Part shown: piece after piece, positions 11,669-23,400 of the stretch
How positions within the stretch are numbered: the first letter of the stretch is position 1
Layout of the letters: every line of letters starts with the position of its first letter
Assembly (NCBI GenBank): GCA_030407085.1
Contig: CM059584.1
Span: 68,207,501-68,271,500 of the forward strand
Source: Trichopria drosophilae
Taxonomy: Eukaryota; Arthropoda; Insecta; Hymenoptera; Diapriidae
Length of the DNA stretch: 64,000 nucleotides
Direction: 5' to 3'
Made by a program: the position numbers and the translations under genes
The notes under the pieces: generated by a model
Databases searched by the model: none
What the model was told of the DNA's origin: nothing
What the model saw: the letters and a program-made list of their open reading frames with translations, nothing else

Positions 11669-12076
11669 GCAGTGCCGTCAGTAAGGAGCCGTTTTCAGCT
11701 GAAAGGAGCCGTTTTTAATGCGCACCTTCCGCGCGCAGGTTGCTTCGGCAGTCGTCGTCTGAACTTGTGGGCCCTCGGGAGGGGAGCGGAGCGAGAGGAC
11801 AATATATGGTAGGGCGCGCGAAAGTATTAAACAAATGACGGCGGGTTGAACTTTATCAGATACTTCGAAAATAAAATTTGTGTATACTCGTCGTAGTCGA
11901 GTGGTACAAGCGCATGAGTTGAAGCGCAGCGTGTTATTTTTTTAGTTCGATTTCGATGTCGGGGATTTTTTTTTTATTGTTCATTTATTCAACATTTGTA
12001 ACGAAAACAATTTTTTACTAATAAGTTATTTTATTTACAAAAATGAATTGTGAAAATAAATTTTAAAAACATTAAA
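11669..12076. other. GC-richer spacer with a tRNA-like block
   Basis: About 11690-11830 is noticeably GC-rich (CCGCGCGCAGG, GGGCCCTCGGGAGGGG) in an AT-rich setting. No coding domain found. It leads into the tRNA-like block at 11889. Confidence 0.4.
11889..11960 (+). repeat. tRNA-like head (possible SINE)
   Basis: CGTAGTCGAGTGGTACAAGC resembles a pol III A box of Ser/Leu type. About 30 bases later TAGTTCGATTTCGA resembles a B box. A T-rich run interrupts the fold, so this is a degenerate SINE head or tRNA pseudogene and not a working tRNA. The minus-strand block at 56775-56850 has a related layout. Confidence 0.35.
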
Positions 12077-13023
12077 CAATGTGTTTCTGCAGAATGACAT
12101 TTGTAAGAATCGAATTCTCTGTAATAAAAAAAATAAATGTACAATATTTTATTGTAATTTCCGAAATAATATACAAAAATTACAAGTCGCACATTTTTTC
12201 AAAAAAGTTGTTGTAGTTAATATAAGCTTGTAATTGATTTTTTTTATATGTTTCAAATATAATGTAGACCTTCCATCTAATTCCTAATATCGGGCGGTAT
12301 ATTTATTTATATATACGGCAACAGTTTATATTGCATTTACGGTAAATGGAAACATCTTTTACAGAATACAGAGTAAACGAAAGTATCGTGCAAACAAATT
12401 TAGGAAACAAATATTTGGAATACTCGATTAATGTAATATTAAAATAAAAAGATGTTTTTTTACTTCTCCAATGAAATTGTACTAAATTACTAACTGCTGT
12501 TTTGAAATATTTCAATACTACTAGACAATAATATTTTTATCCCGTTAGAAAACTTATATGATTACACTAACAGCATTCTGTAAATCAGTATATCTGTATA
12601 GCATAAAATCTTATTTATAGTAAAGAAACGTTCGCAAAATCCAAAGGTTTATTAATAAATTTCTGAATTAATAAAATATTTGTTCCAATTAAAAATTTTA
12701 AGAATAAGTTATATACTGATTTTTTAATAACATTTAATTTCTCAATTCCAATTTTGCCTTTACTTAAATGTTATTAAAAAATCAGTATATAACTTATTCT
12801 TAAAATTTTTAATTGCAACAAATATTTTATTAATTCAGAAATTTGTTAATACAACCTATTTATTAATAAACCTTTGGATTTTGCGAACAACTTTTTTGGA
12901 AAAAATGTACGACTTGTAATTTTTGTATATTATTTCGGAAATTACAATAAAATATTGTACATTTATTTTTTTTATTACAGAGAATTCGATTCTTACAAAT
13001 GTCATTCTGCAGAAACACATTGT
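12077..13023. repeat. Nested long inverted repeats
   Basis: An outer pair of arms (about 12077-12215 and 12889-13023) shares CAATGTGTTTCTGCAGAATG and its mirror. An inner pair (about 12628-12745 and 12765-12889) shares GTTCGCAAAATCCAAAGG and its mirror. The loop of the inner pair is only about 20-30 bases. This probably derives from a non-autonomous palindromic element. Open frames on both strands here are shadows of the palindrome. Confidence 0.7.
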
Positions 13024-13309
13024 GTATCGCCGATGAAGAGACGATTGTTCCTAGATAAGGATACGTGGTCGCAACTTCCACCTGCTGATTGCTGTAAAAA
13101 AAAATTCTAGAGGAGGAATCGAGAGGACCACCTCATCTAAACACAATAATTTTAGTCTTAGTCGTATTTATTACAAGGCCATTGAGATTACAATAGGACT
13201 CGAGCGTCCTCTATTTCATTCTTACGTCAGCAGGAGAATAAGCGAAGAAACGCATCATAAGGTCATAAGTAGTTTAGTCATGTGTAGTCAATTCCTCTTA
13301 AGTCTTGAA

Positions 13310-14550
13310 CACGAAAGTATGCTACAATGTCGGAGATGTACAATATAAAGAGCAAAGGGCTCAAGATTTCTCCCTGTAGGACCCCCTCAGTCACCTTAAC
13401 TCGCTCGGTACACGGAGAGACTCACGCCCGGCGAAACGCTCGGCTACCATGCAAGCGAGGGCACGTTGCTTAGACGATCATTGGAGGGCGCGTCTAAACC
13501 ATAGAACGTCATGGTACGTTAGGCGTAGTGAACTCGACTCTATTGTGCCAACTGTTTTCGAAGTAAGATTAACACAGCGTTTTCAGGTGCTAATTGCCCA
13601 CCATTTTCCGCTACCCGCCTTGTCCGCTTTTATACTATATTATTTTATGTATTAAATAATAATAACGATTTAACGTATTTAACTTAAACTTTATTTAATT
13701 CGAAAAACTAAATAATTGTTTATTAATATTGAACATTTTTCGTGAAAATAATTATTATAAATATCAAGTAAATTACTGAATTTTTCAAAATTGTTAACAA
13801 GGTTCCGTCGACCATGTTTGGCGACATTATGTTGAGTATCTTATTTGTTTACTTGGAAATGAACATTTTAATTAGCACGAAAAGTCGTAGGGTTATTTTG
13901 CACCCAAAAACTCTGTGCTAGTTAGAGGCAGAGCGATAAGCCAGATTGACAGTTGGAAGGCTAGTTGCGCACAGCCTTTCGTGTTCCTCGCGCAACGTGT
14001 TCTCGCTTGCATCGTAGCCGAGCGTTTCGCCGGGCGCGAGTCTCTCCATGTAGAGACAGCTGCACAGACGAAGGAAGATTTGGTAGATTCATAGAAAGCC
14101 TTAAGCACCCTAACCGTTTTGGCGCTAATCCCAATGCTATAAAGCATGTGCAAGAGTTTTGTGTGGGGGATAGAATCGAACGCCCTACGAAAGTACACAA
14201 AAAGAACGTAGCACTTAGAGGCTTTTTTCCTAAGCCGGATCTGAACAGCTGCATTTAATACAAAAATGTTGTCTTCCGCAGAGCGTCCTCTTCTAAAACC
14301 TGCTTGTTCGTCCGGGAGTATATCACGCTGGGGGAGCCAGTTCTCCAATCTCGCCGCAAGCACCTGCGTGAACAGTTTCGTAAATGCATTGATTATGGCA
14401 ATCGCTCGGTAATTTTCGGGTTGGTTCGGTCACCTTTTTTGAAGAGCATGAAGAGATCAGCTTCCAGCCACTATCTAGCTCATTGGTTAAAATCAAAATT
14501 TCGCTACACGTTGGTCCCCAGGAAGTGTAGATGGCTCGGAGCACCACGTC
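13310..14550 (-). pseudogene. LINE reverse transcriptase remnant
   Basis: Reverse-transcriptase domain of a non-LTR retrotransposon, which in a working element copies its RNA at a nicked target. Visible in order on the minus strand are LFKKGDRTNPK (about 14440), a frameshift, AARLENWLPQRDILPDEQAGF, RRGRSAEDNIFVLNAA, then CYVLFVYFRRAFDSIPH. In that last motif the usual catalytic Asp of LFVDF is replaced by Tyr (VYF). After the 640-bp insertion the frame resumes with GVLQGEILSPLLFILYISD and decays near 13290 before a clear YxDD box. Frameshifts, the lost Asp, truncation and the insertion make it non-functional. Confidence 0.75.
13411..14050. mobile_element. TA-flanked MITE, CACGGAGAGA ends
   Basis: TA duplications (13409-13410, 14051-14052) flank inverted ends of about 55 bases: CACGGAGAGACTCACGCCCG with GCGAAACGCTCGGCTAC on the left, and the near-identical complement on the right with CATGGAGAG at the tip. 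Inserted in the LINE RT. The same tips and TA duplication bound the 2.3-kb element at 56192-58500. The interior (13655-13890) is AT-rich without genes. Confidence 0.8.
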
Positions 14551-14754
14551 TCAACACGTCTTACAGTCAGCTCTTGCCTTGCATGGAAGTCGATGCGGCG
14601 CTAGACTTCCACTAGAACGATGGGAGGTTCTTTCCGTATAAGGAATGACGTGTCAACCACATTGGTAATGTCAAAAAACTCTACGAAAAATTTCTCGATA
14701 CAAACAGTCGGATCTCCAGAGATTTTTAGCCCACGAATTTTTATATTCTTTTTT

Positions 14755-15297
14755 TTATAGTTTGCTCTGAAGCTCCAATTCGTTGGTCAGGTAGGCAATC
14801 TGGGCATCTTTTTCTACCAGCTTTGCTTTAAGCGTGGTAACCTCACTGAGAACCTCTTTCCTGAGGTCCGATATTGCTTCTAGGTTGGTCTTGGTCGCAG
14901 CATATATTTTCTCGACTAATTTCGCAGACAGGGTTTTGATAATTGCCTCTTGCATATCTCTTAGTTGGCCTTCCATTTTCAGGTTGGGCTGTTCGATATT
15001 TAAGGCCTGCTCCTTTACGTCAGCTGACGAAGCACAGCGCCGCTTTGGTGCAAAATTTTGCGAATCGACTGGCGGAGAAGTTTCAGGCGAGCAGGCTCGC
15101 TTCATACGCGGGAAAAAAACAAAAATAGGCGTAGTCTGCGGGTCTCTGTATGCAAGCCATTTTGTCGCAGTCGAGGGTCGCCCTACTCTTGATGTAAGCG
15201 AGTGAACTGTAGTTAGCGACTTCTCCCCCTGTCCAATCACACTCACAGGCGTAGACGGTGGAGAGAGGGAAGGCGTGGCCGACTCCTCCTGTTGCAT
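14755..15297 (-). pseudogene. LINE ORF1-like coiled-coil protein (frameshifted)
   Basis: A 180-codon open frame starts MQQEESATPS. A Ser/Pro/Thr-rich head, a basic KRRC segment near residue 91, then a long heptad-like helix (about residues 105-180, rich in Leu/Lys/Glu) suggest an ORF1 RNA-binding trimerisation coil. The frame stops at an A-run near 14755. In the next frame the strand continues with KKNIKIRGLKISGD, an RRM-like strand typical of L1-style ORF1 proteins, so the stop is a frameshift. The product would package LINE RNA. The identification rests on layout and on the RT just downstream. Confidence 0.55.
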
Positions 15298-15615
15298 ACG
15301 GAAATAGCTCGCCCGAGACGTGCTGCCTCGTACGGGATTTTAACTAAGTACTGCTAGACGATACCAGGGTTTGCCGAAGTGGGTCCAACCCAATAAAACC
15401 CGCTGGGTTTTATTGGGTACGACCCACTTGAAAAAACCCATGTTAAAATAACCCACTCAATATTTTTTTTATACCCAACAGGATCAGCTGCAGGAGATAA
15501 AAATGTAATAATAATAATCGCTGAAAATTAACACATTATATTTTTATATATTAAATTCTACAAAATCGTAACGAAATCACATTAGCACTTACAAATTAAA
15601 TAACAATTTTTAAGT

Positions 15616-17114
15616 TTAAGATAAATCAGCAATTGCTGATGGATCTTCCATGGAACGCAAATGCCGATATATTTTAACTAATTTCGTCGCTTTCTCAATC
15701 CCCAGTCTGTTCCGTAATTTATTCCATACAAGCCCGAATGTAGAGAAAAATCTCTCAATTGAAGCTGAAGATGCAGGGAGAGACATTAGATTGGAAAAAA
15801 ATCTACAAAATCCGTCGGGCAGTTTGGATGACTTATCCGTTTTTTTTTTCATTATTTCCCACCATTTATCGGAAGAAAATTGGCTGACGACGATTTCTTG
15901 CACCATAGATTTGGGATAAAATTCCGAATCCTTTATTTTAAACGCCATCAAGCCAGGTAGGTACTCGGGATAATGATCGGAAATCCACTGCTCTGCTTTT
16001 TCTTCCTGCTCACTATTCAGGTGTTGACCGTTGAATTTTGGATCCATCATATTCGCTAATAAATGTACGGGAGTAATCGCTTGTTCAAATCGCTGTTGAA
16101 AGTAGTGTCTGTACGGCTTCAATAATTCATCATTCAATAGATCATACCACACTTTCACAGCTTCGGATATCGATGTTGAGTCACGCTGCAGTACATCTAA
16201 TGAGCAAGCCACCGTCGATAACTGCTTTTCTAAATGGATGGATTCGTTGTAAATTCCAACGTTATTTAATAATGTAGATATTGGCTTGTCAAAATCATCT
16301 TGTTCCAAAGCAATTTCTCGATATTTATGGTAATTTGCAACAAAAGTCCTAACGCACTCTGGATGAGAATTCCATCTCGTTTCATTAGGAATTTGAGGCA
16401 TCCGGCCATCTTTTTCCCTTAGCCATCCGTGCGCTTGATGAACGTTGCGGAAGTATTTTTGAATCTTTATAATTTTGTTCATTACTGTCCGAGGAGTAAC
16501 ATATTTTTCAACCAAATTTAAAAGATGCGCTGAGCATCCATAGGCAATCAAACGAGGGTGGTTTTCTTTCAAAATATGCCACATTTTCTCCATTTTCTTT
16601 TCATTGTCAGTAACGACGGCAAAAACCTTGGCAGTGTATTTTTCCTCGCATTCCGTTATCGCAGCCTCCACAATAGCCGCGCATTTTTTTGATGTCTTTT
16701 TTTCGGAGCCAGAATCATAGACATCTAAGAGATAACTTCCGGACATCGTATGTATACTAATTGCCTGGATCGGATCGTTTCGAACATTAGACCAGCCATC
16801 AATGGTAATGGTCACATACCTAGATTTTAACGTTTCTTTAAGATCGGCATCATTTTTCTCGTATGCTTCATCCAATAATTTACCACCAATCATTTTCGAA
16901 GTAGGAGGCGTATACCCTGGTCTTAAGTTGTTGATCATTTTTTTAAAGCTTCCTAATTGAGTAGCATTGAATGAAATGTTAGCTGCATAAAAAAATTCAG
17001 CGATACTTGCATCGATTTGGATTTTTTGGCCCTCTGTAGTTTTGACAACAAATTCAGTGATCGGGTTTTGAATTTTTCTTTTTTTAGTTACTGGTAAACC
17101 CACCGAAGTGTCTT
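15616..17114 (-). CDS. hAT transposase, exon 2 (catalytic domain)
   Basis: Predicted second exon, joined to the BED-finger exon at 27067-27253; the spliced product is about 561 residues. It cuts and rejoins the element's ends. The acceptor TTATCCAG|AAGAC falls at 17115/17114, and the phase matches the upstream donor (phase 1). RNase-H-like motifs are present: first Asp in VTITIDGWSN, second Asp in FAVVTDNEKKM, the C..H pair in YGCSAHLLNLV, an ETRWNSH box, and the hATC dimerisation region SLPASSASIERFFSTFG with the catalytic Glu followed by LRNRLGIEKATKL. There is no stop or frameshift in 499 codons. It may still be functional if the ~10-kb intron is removed. Confidence 0.88.
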
Positions 17115-18173
17115 CTGGATAAATTAACGTAAATTATTTGTTATAATATATATGTATCGAATACCTTATTCTGATATTTGCATCTATTTATAATTATAAA
17201 TAACAAAATTAAAAACCAAAAATTAAAAAAAAATTTGAAATTGAATAACAAGCAATCCACTATTGTTTTAAACTATGTCGGAAATGATCGAAGTTCGAAA
17301 GTTATTTTTGGTATTTCGAAAGAAACGATTTAATATTCGGATTTACGGATCACATTGAAACATAAAGTACATAACGCACATATTGGTGATTCCACCACAA
17401 ATAGGTTAGATACGGCGATTTTTTTGTAGCCTATTTTTTAAATTGTTTGAAATTTTTTTTTGCATAAAATCTGCACCAATAAAAGAGACAAGTTTTTTTA
17501 ATAAATCCAAAATATTTTTTTTTATATTATTACTAATTTTGTAGTTTGCATAACAAATAAGGACATTTATAACCGTAACATTTAATATCTCGGTTCTAGA
17601 GCTGTCATATAAGTTCAAAATTTAACATTCAATTGGTGATTGAATATATTTTATATTATTTTTTACGGAAAATAACACGATACGTATTTTTCCGAATCTG
17701 AAATAGATCGAATTTAAAGAAGATTTGTATATTTCAGCTTTTCACGCCAAAAAGCAATGTAGACCTTTTTCAATTGAAGTGCCTGCCCAGAAAACATGTC
17801 GAATGCTGGGGGTACAACAAAACCACGTGAGCAATGTCTTTCTTATGAGAAATACGGGATTGAAAATTTTATTTATTAAATATCGTAAAAAAAACAAAAA
17901 CTAATTTTTAAGTATAATTATGGCGAAAAACTATTATTTACGACAACATTTAAGAAATAAGCCTCAACCCACATTGATTACATGATTTTCAGTATTGATA
18001 GTGGAACCGAAAATGCTCTATAAATCATAAAAAATGTTTGTTTCGCGGGTCATTTGTTACCAAATTAAAGTAATTAATTGTGTAATTTTCACCGTAACAT
18101 ATTGGATTTTTGCCAAAACTAACATTAAAAATTCCGAAAAGGTATAATAAAAATTACAAAAATTGTACTAATT

Positions 18174-18772
18174 ACACAGGACCACAAAAAGAATTTGTTT
18201 CGAGATCACTTGAATCAGAAATACTGGATCCTACAGATTTTCGGCCGCTGAAATCGAATCTGTTATTCAATTTGGCCCTTCACGTCAGGATGTTAAGATA
18301 TCTGATCCGAAAAATATTCAAAAATATACTTTTTAGCAATTTAAGGTTAGGATATGCGACAAAAACTCTATAGGATCCAGTACCTCTGATTCAAGTTATC
18401 TCCCCTAAAAAATTGTTTTGCGGTCCTGTGTAATTAAACAGTGAAGGTACTTCTCGAGAAAAATAACACAAGACCGCAAACAATTTTTTTTTTTACACAA
18501 CTTGAATCGGAAGTGGTGGATCTTACAGATTTTTGGTCGCTGAAAACAAATTCTTTATCCAAGTTAACTCAGCGTTTCAGATTTTTCACATATCCTAACC
18601 TTAAATTGCCAAAAAGTACATTTTTTAATATTTTTCGGATCAGATATCTTAAAATCCCGACGTGATGGGCCAAATCGAATAATGGATTCGTTTTTAGCGG
18701 CCAAAAATCTATAAGAACCACTATTTCTGATTCAAGTGATCTCGAAGCAAATTATTTTTGTGGTTCTGTGTT
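18174..18772. repeat. Palindromic element in the hAT intron
   Basis: The ends ACACAGGACCACAAAAAG and its approximate mirror TTTTGTGGTTCTGTGT bound a roughly 600-base imperfect palindrome. Matching inner words include GATCACTTGAATCAGAAATA and its mirror, and AATTTAAGGTTAGGATATG and its mirror. A second ACACAAGACCGCAAAC end lies near the centre, so two small elements may be nested. Open frames at 18110-18373 and 18441-18665 come from the arms. Confidence 0.65.
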
Positions 18773-19059
18773 ATTAGCAAAAGGAATAGGAAATTTCGCA
18801 ATATACAAGTATGTCCCCTAATAACCATGTACATAGTAACATTTCTAAAGATACCTCTCCTTTTTCACTTTAAAAATTCATTTGAAAAATTTTAAAAATC
18901 TTCAAAATAAACAAAATGATGGTAGATTTTTTAAAAATACATAAACTCAATTTTGTCGAAAACCCCACTTTTTTGTGAAGTTTTTACCCTAAACTCTTAC
19001 CAATATGAAAAACAATTAACATAAGTTTCAAAAGAAAAATATATATACTTAGAAATAAT

Positions 19060-19335
19060 ACGAGTATTGATGTTTAACGGCAACAATTAAAAACAAGGGG
19101 TTATATGTGAAACATGAAGATGACCCTAACACGGGTCGAAACGTCAAGCTAAATTTCCCCTTTTAATTCATTATTAGCTTTTTCATGTTTTAATATATAA
19201 CCTCCCCTCCCCTATTTTTAAAAAAACTTTTCAATTAATTTTGTATTATTATTATTATTTTTATCATCTCCTTGTTTCACATATAACCCCTTGTTTTTAA
19301 TTGTTGCCGTTAAACATCAATACTCGTATTATTTC
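19060..19335. repeat. Inverted repeat around a hammerhead-like motif
   Basis: TACGAGTATTGATGTTTAAC with GGCAACAATTAAAAACAAGG (about 19059-19112) is mirrored at about 19275-19333. The loop carries the ATGAAGATGACCC...GGGTCGAAACGTC motif. Confidence 0.7.
19113..19145 (+). ncRNA. Hammerhead-like motif
   Basis: AUGAAGA, U, a perfect 5-bp stem GACCC/GGGUC with loop UAACAC, then GAAAC and GUC. This matches the hammerhead order CUGANGA - stem II - GAAA - C - GUC, except that the first C is A. That change removes a residue needed for catalysis, so it is at best a decayed ribozyme. Confidence 0.35.
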
Positions 19336-19615
19336 TAATTATTAAAAGCGGCCGAGAAACTGTATTGTTTAAAAAAAAATATATATATACAATAACATTT
19401 AAAAAAAATCGCGTTCTTATGATTTTTTTCATGTACCATTTTTTTCGACCGTCGATTTTTATTATTTTTTTTCGCAATCAGGAGGTAAAAATTCAATAAA
19501 ACTGTCTATTATGAAGGTTTTTTGCTGTGTTGTAGCTTTTCTGAAACATTACCAACCAACAAAATATTGGATAACATTCTCCTAATGACAAATGTGGTTT
19601 AGTCCGCCTGAAACT

Positions 19616-20128
19616 TGTAACGGGCCGGTTTGCATAGACCCGAAGGTAAACAATAACACGAGCGAGTGAGACCGAGAGGGGTGTGCGAGTGGGAGAGAAA
19701 GTGAGTGTCGCGTGCATGTATGATTCTCCGGGCTATAAATTTGGGGGAAATTCCCGAGGTAGGGGACAGTCGTCGCCAGACAGTCTACACGGTCTGTCGA
19801 TCGACTCGAGCACACGCTCCGATTCCCCGGCTACGTAAGTATCCGTGGGCGGGTCGAGTTGAAGTGCATTTAGCATACACTTGCAGCGGCACCCAGGCCA
19901 GCGCGCCGAGTGTCCCTGTCAAGTACGGGTAGGCAGGTTCCCTCCTTATTAATTATAACAGCTTTTTCTCCTTACAGGTGGAGCGATTCAAGCGCAAATT
20001 GAAGCCACAAATAATTTAGGCAAATCTGTACGCCCAAGGCGATAGAAAGGACGAAGCAAAAATAAAGTTATATTTTTCTCAATCAATTTGTCTCTCGAGT
20101 CCACTTATTCTCAAACCTGCACGTTTCA
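19616..20128 (+). repeat. 5' LTR
   Basis: Begins TGTAACGGGCC and ends GCACGTTTCA. A TATAAATTTGGG box near 19735 and AATAAAG near 20061 are a plausible promoter and poly(A) signal. It differs from the 3' LTR at about two places (GGGGACAGTC against GGGGGCAGTC, and AACAGC against AACGGC). Confidence 0.95.
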
Positions 20129-20130
20129 AC

Positions 20131-20146
20131 TGGCGACCGTGACAGG
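20131..20146 (+). promoter_or_regulatory. Primer-binding site for tRNA-Arg(UCG)
   Basis: TGGCGACCGTGACAGG starts two bases after the LTR. Its complement CCTGTCACGGTCG-CCA is the 3' end of insect tRNA-Arg(UCG) as I recall it, so this tRNA would prime minus-strand synthesis. Confidence 0.8.
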
Positions 20147-20432
20147 ACTCGAGAGCGATTGGGCAGAGAATAAAGAAATAAAAATAATAATAATAATAAA
20201 GCCACTCATGGAAGAGTGGAAATCGAAGGAGAAAGCCGGCCAAAGAGTGTTCGGTGGCCTCTACACTGTCAGGCAGACAGGAATAAACATTGAAGAATTC
20301 TTGATGAATCTTCCTCAACCAAATAAATGAGAGATTAAAAATAGCCTGAATTGTTTTTTATTTCCGGCACATCCTTATTTTTATTATTTACAAAAAAAAA
20401 AAAAAGAGAGAAAGAATTTTCTGATAAATAAA

Positions 20433-23400
20433 ATGCCGAGGGGCAGACCGCGAAAAGAAATGCGCCAAAGCATTTCTCACGAAATTCTTCGGGAAAAAGC
20501 AGAAGAACCCGAGGGGAATGGAGAGCTTTTCGCAAGACTCGATTGGCAGTCCGAAGCAACCGGGCTGTTCCGGGAAATGCGCAAAAAGGGGCAAGACTGC
20601 GAGCGGAGGATAACTCAATTAGAGCACAAGGATATAAATGCTCAAATATTGCTCGATCAAATGAGCGGCGATAGAGAGGAAGTAAATAACCTAAAAAGTC
20701 GCATTGAGGAAATTGAAAAGGAGGTAGTAGTGCGTCCAGAGGACATTCCAGAACTTTTGGAAGGTTCGAAATTAGCGGAGATTGTAAAAAAGCAAAGTAA
20801 TGAAATTCTCAGATTAGAGCATCAGATTAAACATCTCCATTCGCTGATACAAGAAGCACGGGAGACAAGAGAGGGGCGTTTTAGGCGCCCATACGTATAC
20901 GAGGGCGAAAATGATAATACCCCAAAACTAAGGATAAATCCTCCCTCATTTTCCGGGGGAAAAACGGAAAAACCATTAAAATTTCTACAAGCGTTCCGCA
21001 ACTATTGCGAAGGACTAAAAATAAATCCGCCTCAATTCAAAACAATTATGTACCAAATTTTGAAGGGTCCTGTCTTGGATTGGTGGTATTTCGTCGAGCA
21101 AGACGTACTTAATCTAGACGAATTTGAACTTAAATTCAGGAAGAGATACTGGAACGCAGAATCCCAGCACCAACTCAAACGACAAATTGAGTTCCGGTAT
21201 TATCAACCTCAGCGAAACACAAGCCGCGTAGAATACGCCATTGATTTATGCAACCAAATTAAAGATGCGAATATGTCACTATCAAACAAGGAACTAATCA
21301 CCATGATAGCTCGACATTTCGAACAAGAAATAAGAAATGCGATCATTAACCGGGATGTTCGCTACTACGACGATTTATTGGATATACTACAAACATACGA
21401 CGAAATAGGGCCCCCAAATGCGAGTCGAGGGATGTACGAAAATAAGGGGGAGAGAATGGGAATGTTCCACCAGGATCAAAGAAGAATCCCAATGGAAGAG
21501 AAAAGAGAGGGATGGCGAAAAACAATGCCATACGAAAACCCAAGTAGTCACCGGAAATACGAAGGTGATCCAGGGAGGGGAGAAAGACAACTCCCAGGAT
21601 GGCGGCAGCAACCGGCGGGGCCGCAAAGAGCGATGCCGCGGAGGTACAATGTCAATACCATGGGGTTAAACGAAGTTAAACAAGAGGAAGAGGAGCTTTT
21701 TACATCGGACGAACTAAAAAGCTCGGAAGATCGGGAAGGGAGTAAACTCGAGGAGGAGATCTGGAAAAACCGTGATAAGGACCGCCAGATTGGAATCGAA
21801 TCTATATTCGAAGATCCCAGGACATTCCTGACGAACGAAGAAAGTATCCCCGCTAAGAAAGAGCACATAACATGCCCGGAAATCCCGATCGTAATAGAAG
21901 GAATCCAAACGAAAGCCTTATGGGACACAGGTAGCGAGATCACATGCATCTCGGAAACGTTTTACAGGGCGAATGCGGCAACGTTGAAAAAGTGTCCAAC
22001 GTTACCCATCACGGGGAAACGCGTTATAGGCGCGACAGGCACTAAGTCAACGACCCTAAAGGTGCAGGTGCTATTAAAAACAATCGTGGGAAAAATCGAA
22101 AGCGAGATTGCATTCGCGGTCGTACCCCACCTGATTCGAGATTGTATAATCGGTATCAACGTCCAGACACAGTGGAAAACCCGAATAGATCTCGAAAATG
22201 CTCAAATCCACATATCGGGGGAGGATTCGAAAAAGGACATCCTTACCTTTAACTCAAGCAGGAAAGTACACCACAGCGAAAGGGTTGGAACTGTCCAGCA
22301 GGTTGAACAGGCGGAGATCGAGATAGGGAAAACAATATCGAATCCGGAGAAGAAAAAAATCTCGCAACCCAGCGAGGAGGATATTCATGAGAAAGTAGAC
22401 AAATGCGAAATCTTAAAAGAACATGAAAAATACGAGCTGTCTAAGCTACTGGTCAAGTTCAAGGACACGTTCAATGACCGACCAGACAGAACCAAAATAT
22501 ACGAACATGAAATCAACTTGAAATCAGCAACACCATTCTTCGTAAAAACATATCCCATCCCGTTTGCATATAAGTCGAAAGTGAAGGCAGAAATACAAAG
22601 AATGCTGGAGCTGGGAGTCATACAATGCTCCACGAGCCCCTATATTAACCCAATGCTCACGGTAATAAAAAAGGATGGATCAGTGAGGTTATGTTTAGAC
22701 GCAAGGGCGCTGAACGAACGAATGATCAGTGACCATGAGACCCCGCCGAACCCCGACGAGATATTCCAAAAATGTCTGGGAGCCGAGTACATGACTAGCC
22801 TCGACATGACCAACAGTTTCTGGCAAGTTCCATTGGCTAAGGAATCCCAAAAATATACGGCATTTTTGCACGAGGGTAACGTATACGAACATACCGTCAC
22901 TCCATTTGGACTCAAAACAAGTAGCTCAAGTTTAATACGAGCTCTAAACCGAATATTTTGGGGAATAGGCGATTTCATTATCAATTTTGTGGATGATATT
23001 TTGTGCGTATCGCCCAATTTTGAATCACATCTAGAACACCTGGAAAAAACTCTGACAAGACTCCAGAACAATGGAATCACCATAAACTTTAACAAATTAC
23101 AACTATGTAGACAACAGATTTCTTTTCTCGGGCACATTTTGACCCCGGGAAGGATACAACCTCAACAGGAAAAACTCGAGAAAATCAGAGAATTTACTCC
23201 TCCTAAGAACCAGAAGCAGCTGAGAGGATTCTTGGGATTTATAAACTATTACAGTAAGTTCGTGCGTAAACATGCCGACCGCATGGTGCCATTACTAGAA
23301 TTACTAAAGAAAAGACAAAAGTGGGATTGGACGGAAGAACATCAACGGGCTTTCGAAGAAATTAAACAATCCTTCGCGGACACCATGTTCTTGAAGCACC

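Larger units (their letters stand above)
13290..15300 (-). mobile_element. Decayed LINE, main part
   Basis: On the minus strand this holds an ORF1-like coiled-coil protein (14755-15297) followed by reverse-transcriptase remains (about 14550 down to 13290). The probable 5' portion resumes at 29979-30430, because the hAT element at 15365-29970 is inserted between them. A 640-bp TA-flanked element (13411-14050) splits the RT. The clade is unresolved; the FRRGRSAEDNIF and GVLQGEILSPLLF words are typical non-LTR RT motifs. Confidence 0.7.

Noticed and set aside
21346..22159. Several minus-strand frames opposite gag-pol
   Set aside because: Shadows of the intact Gypsy polyprotein on the other strand.
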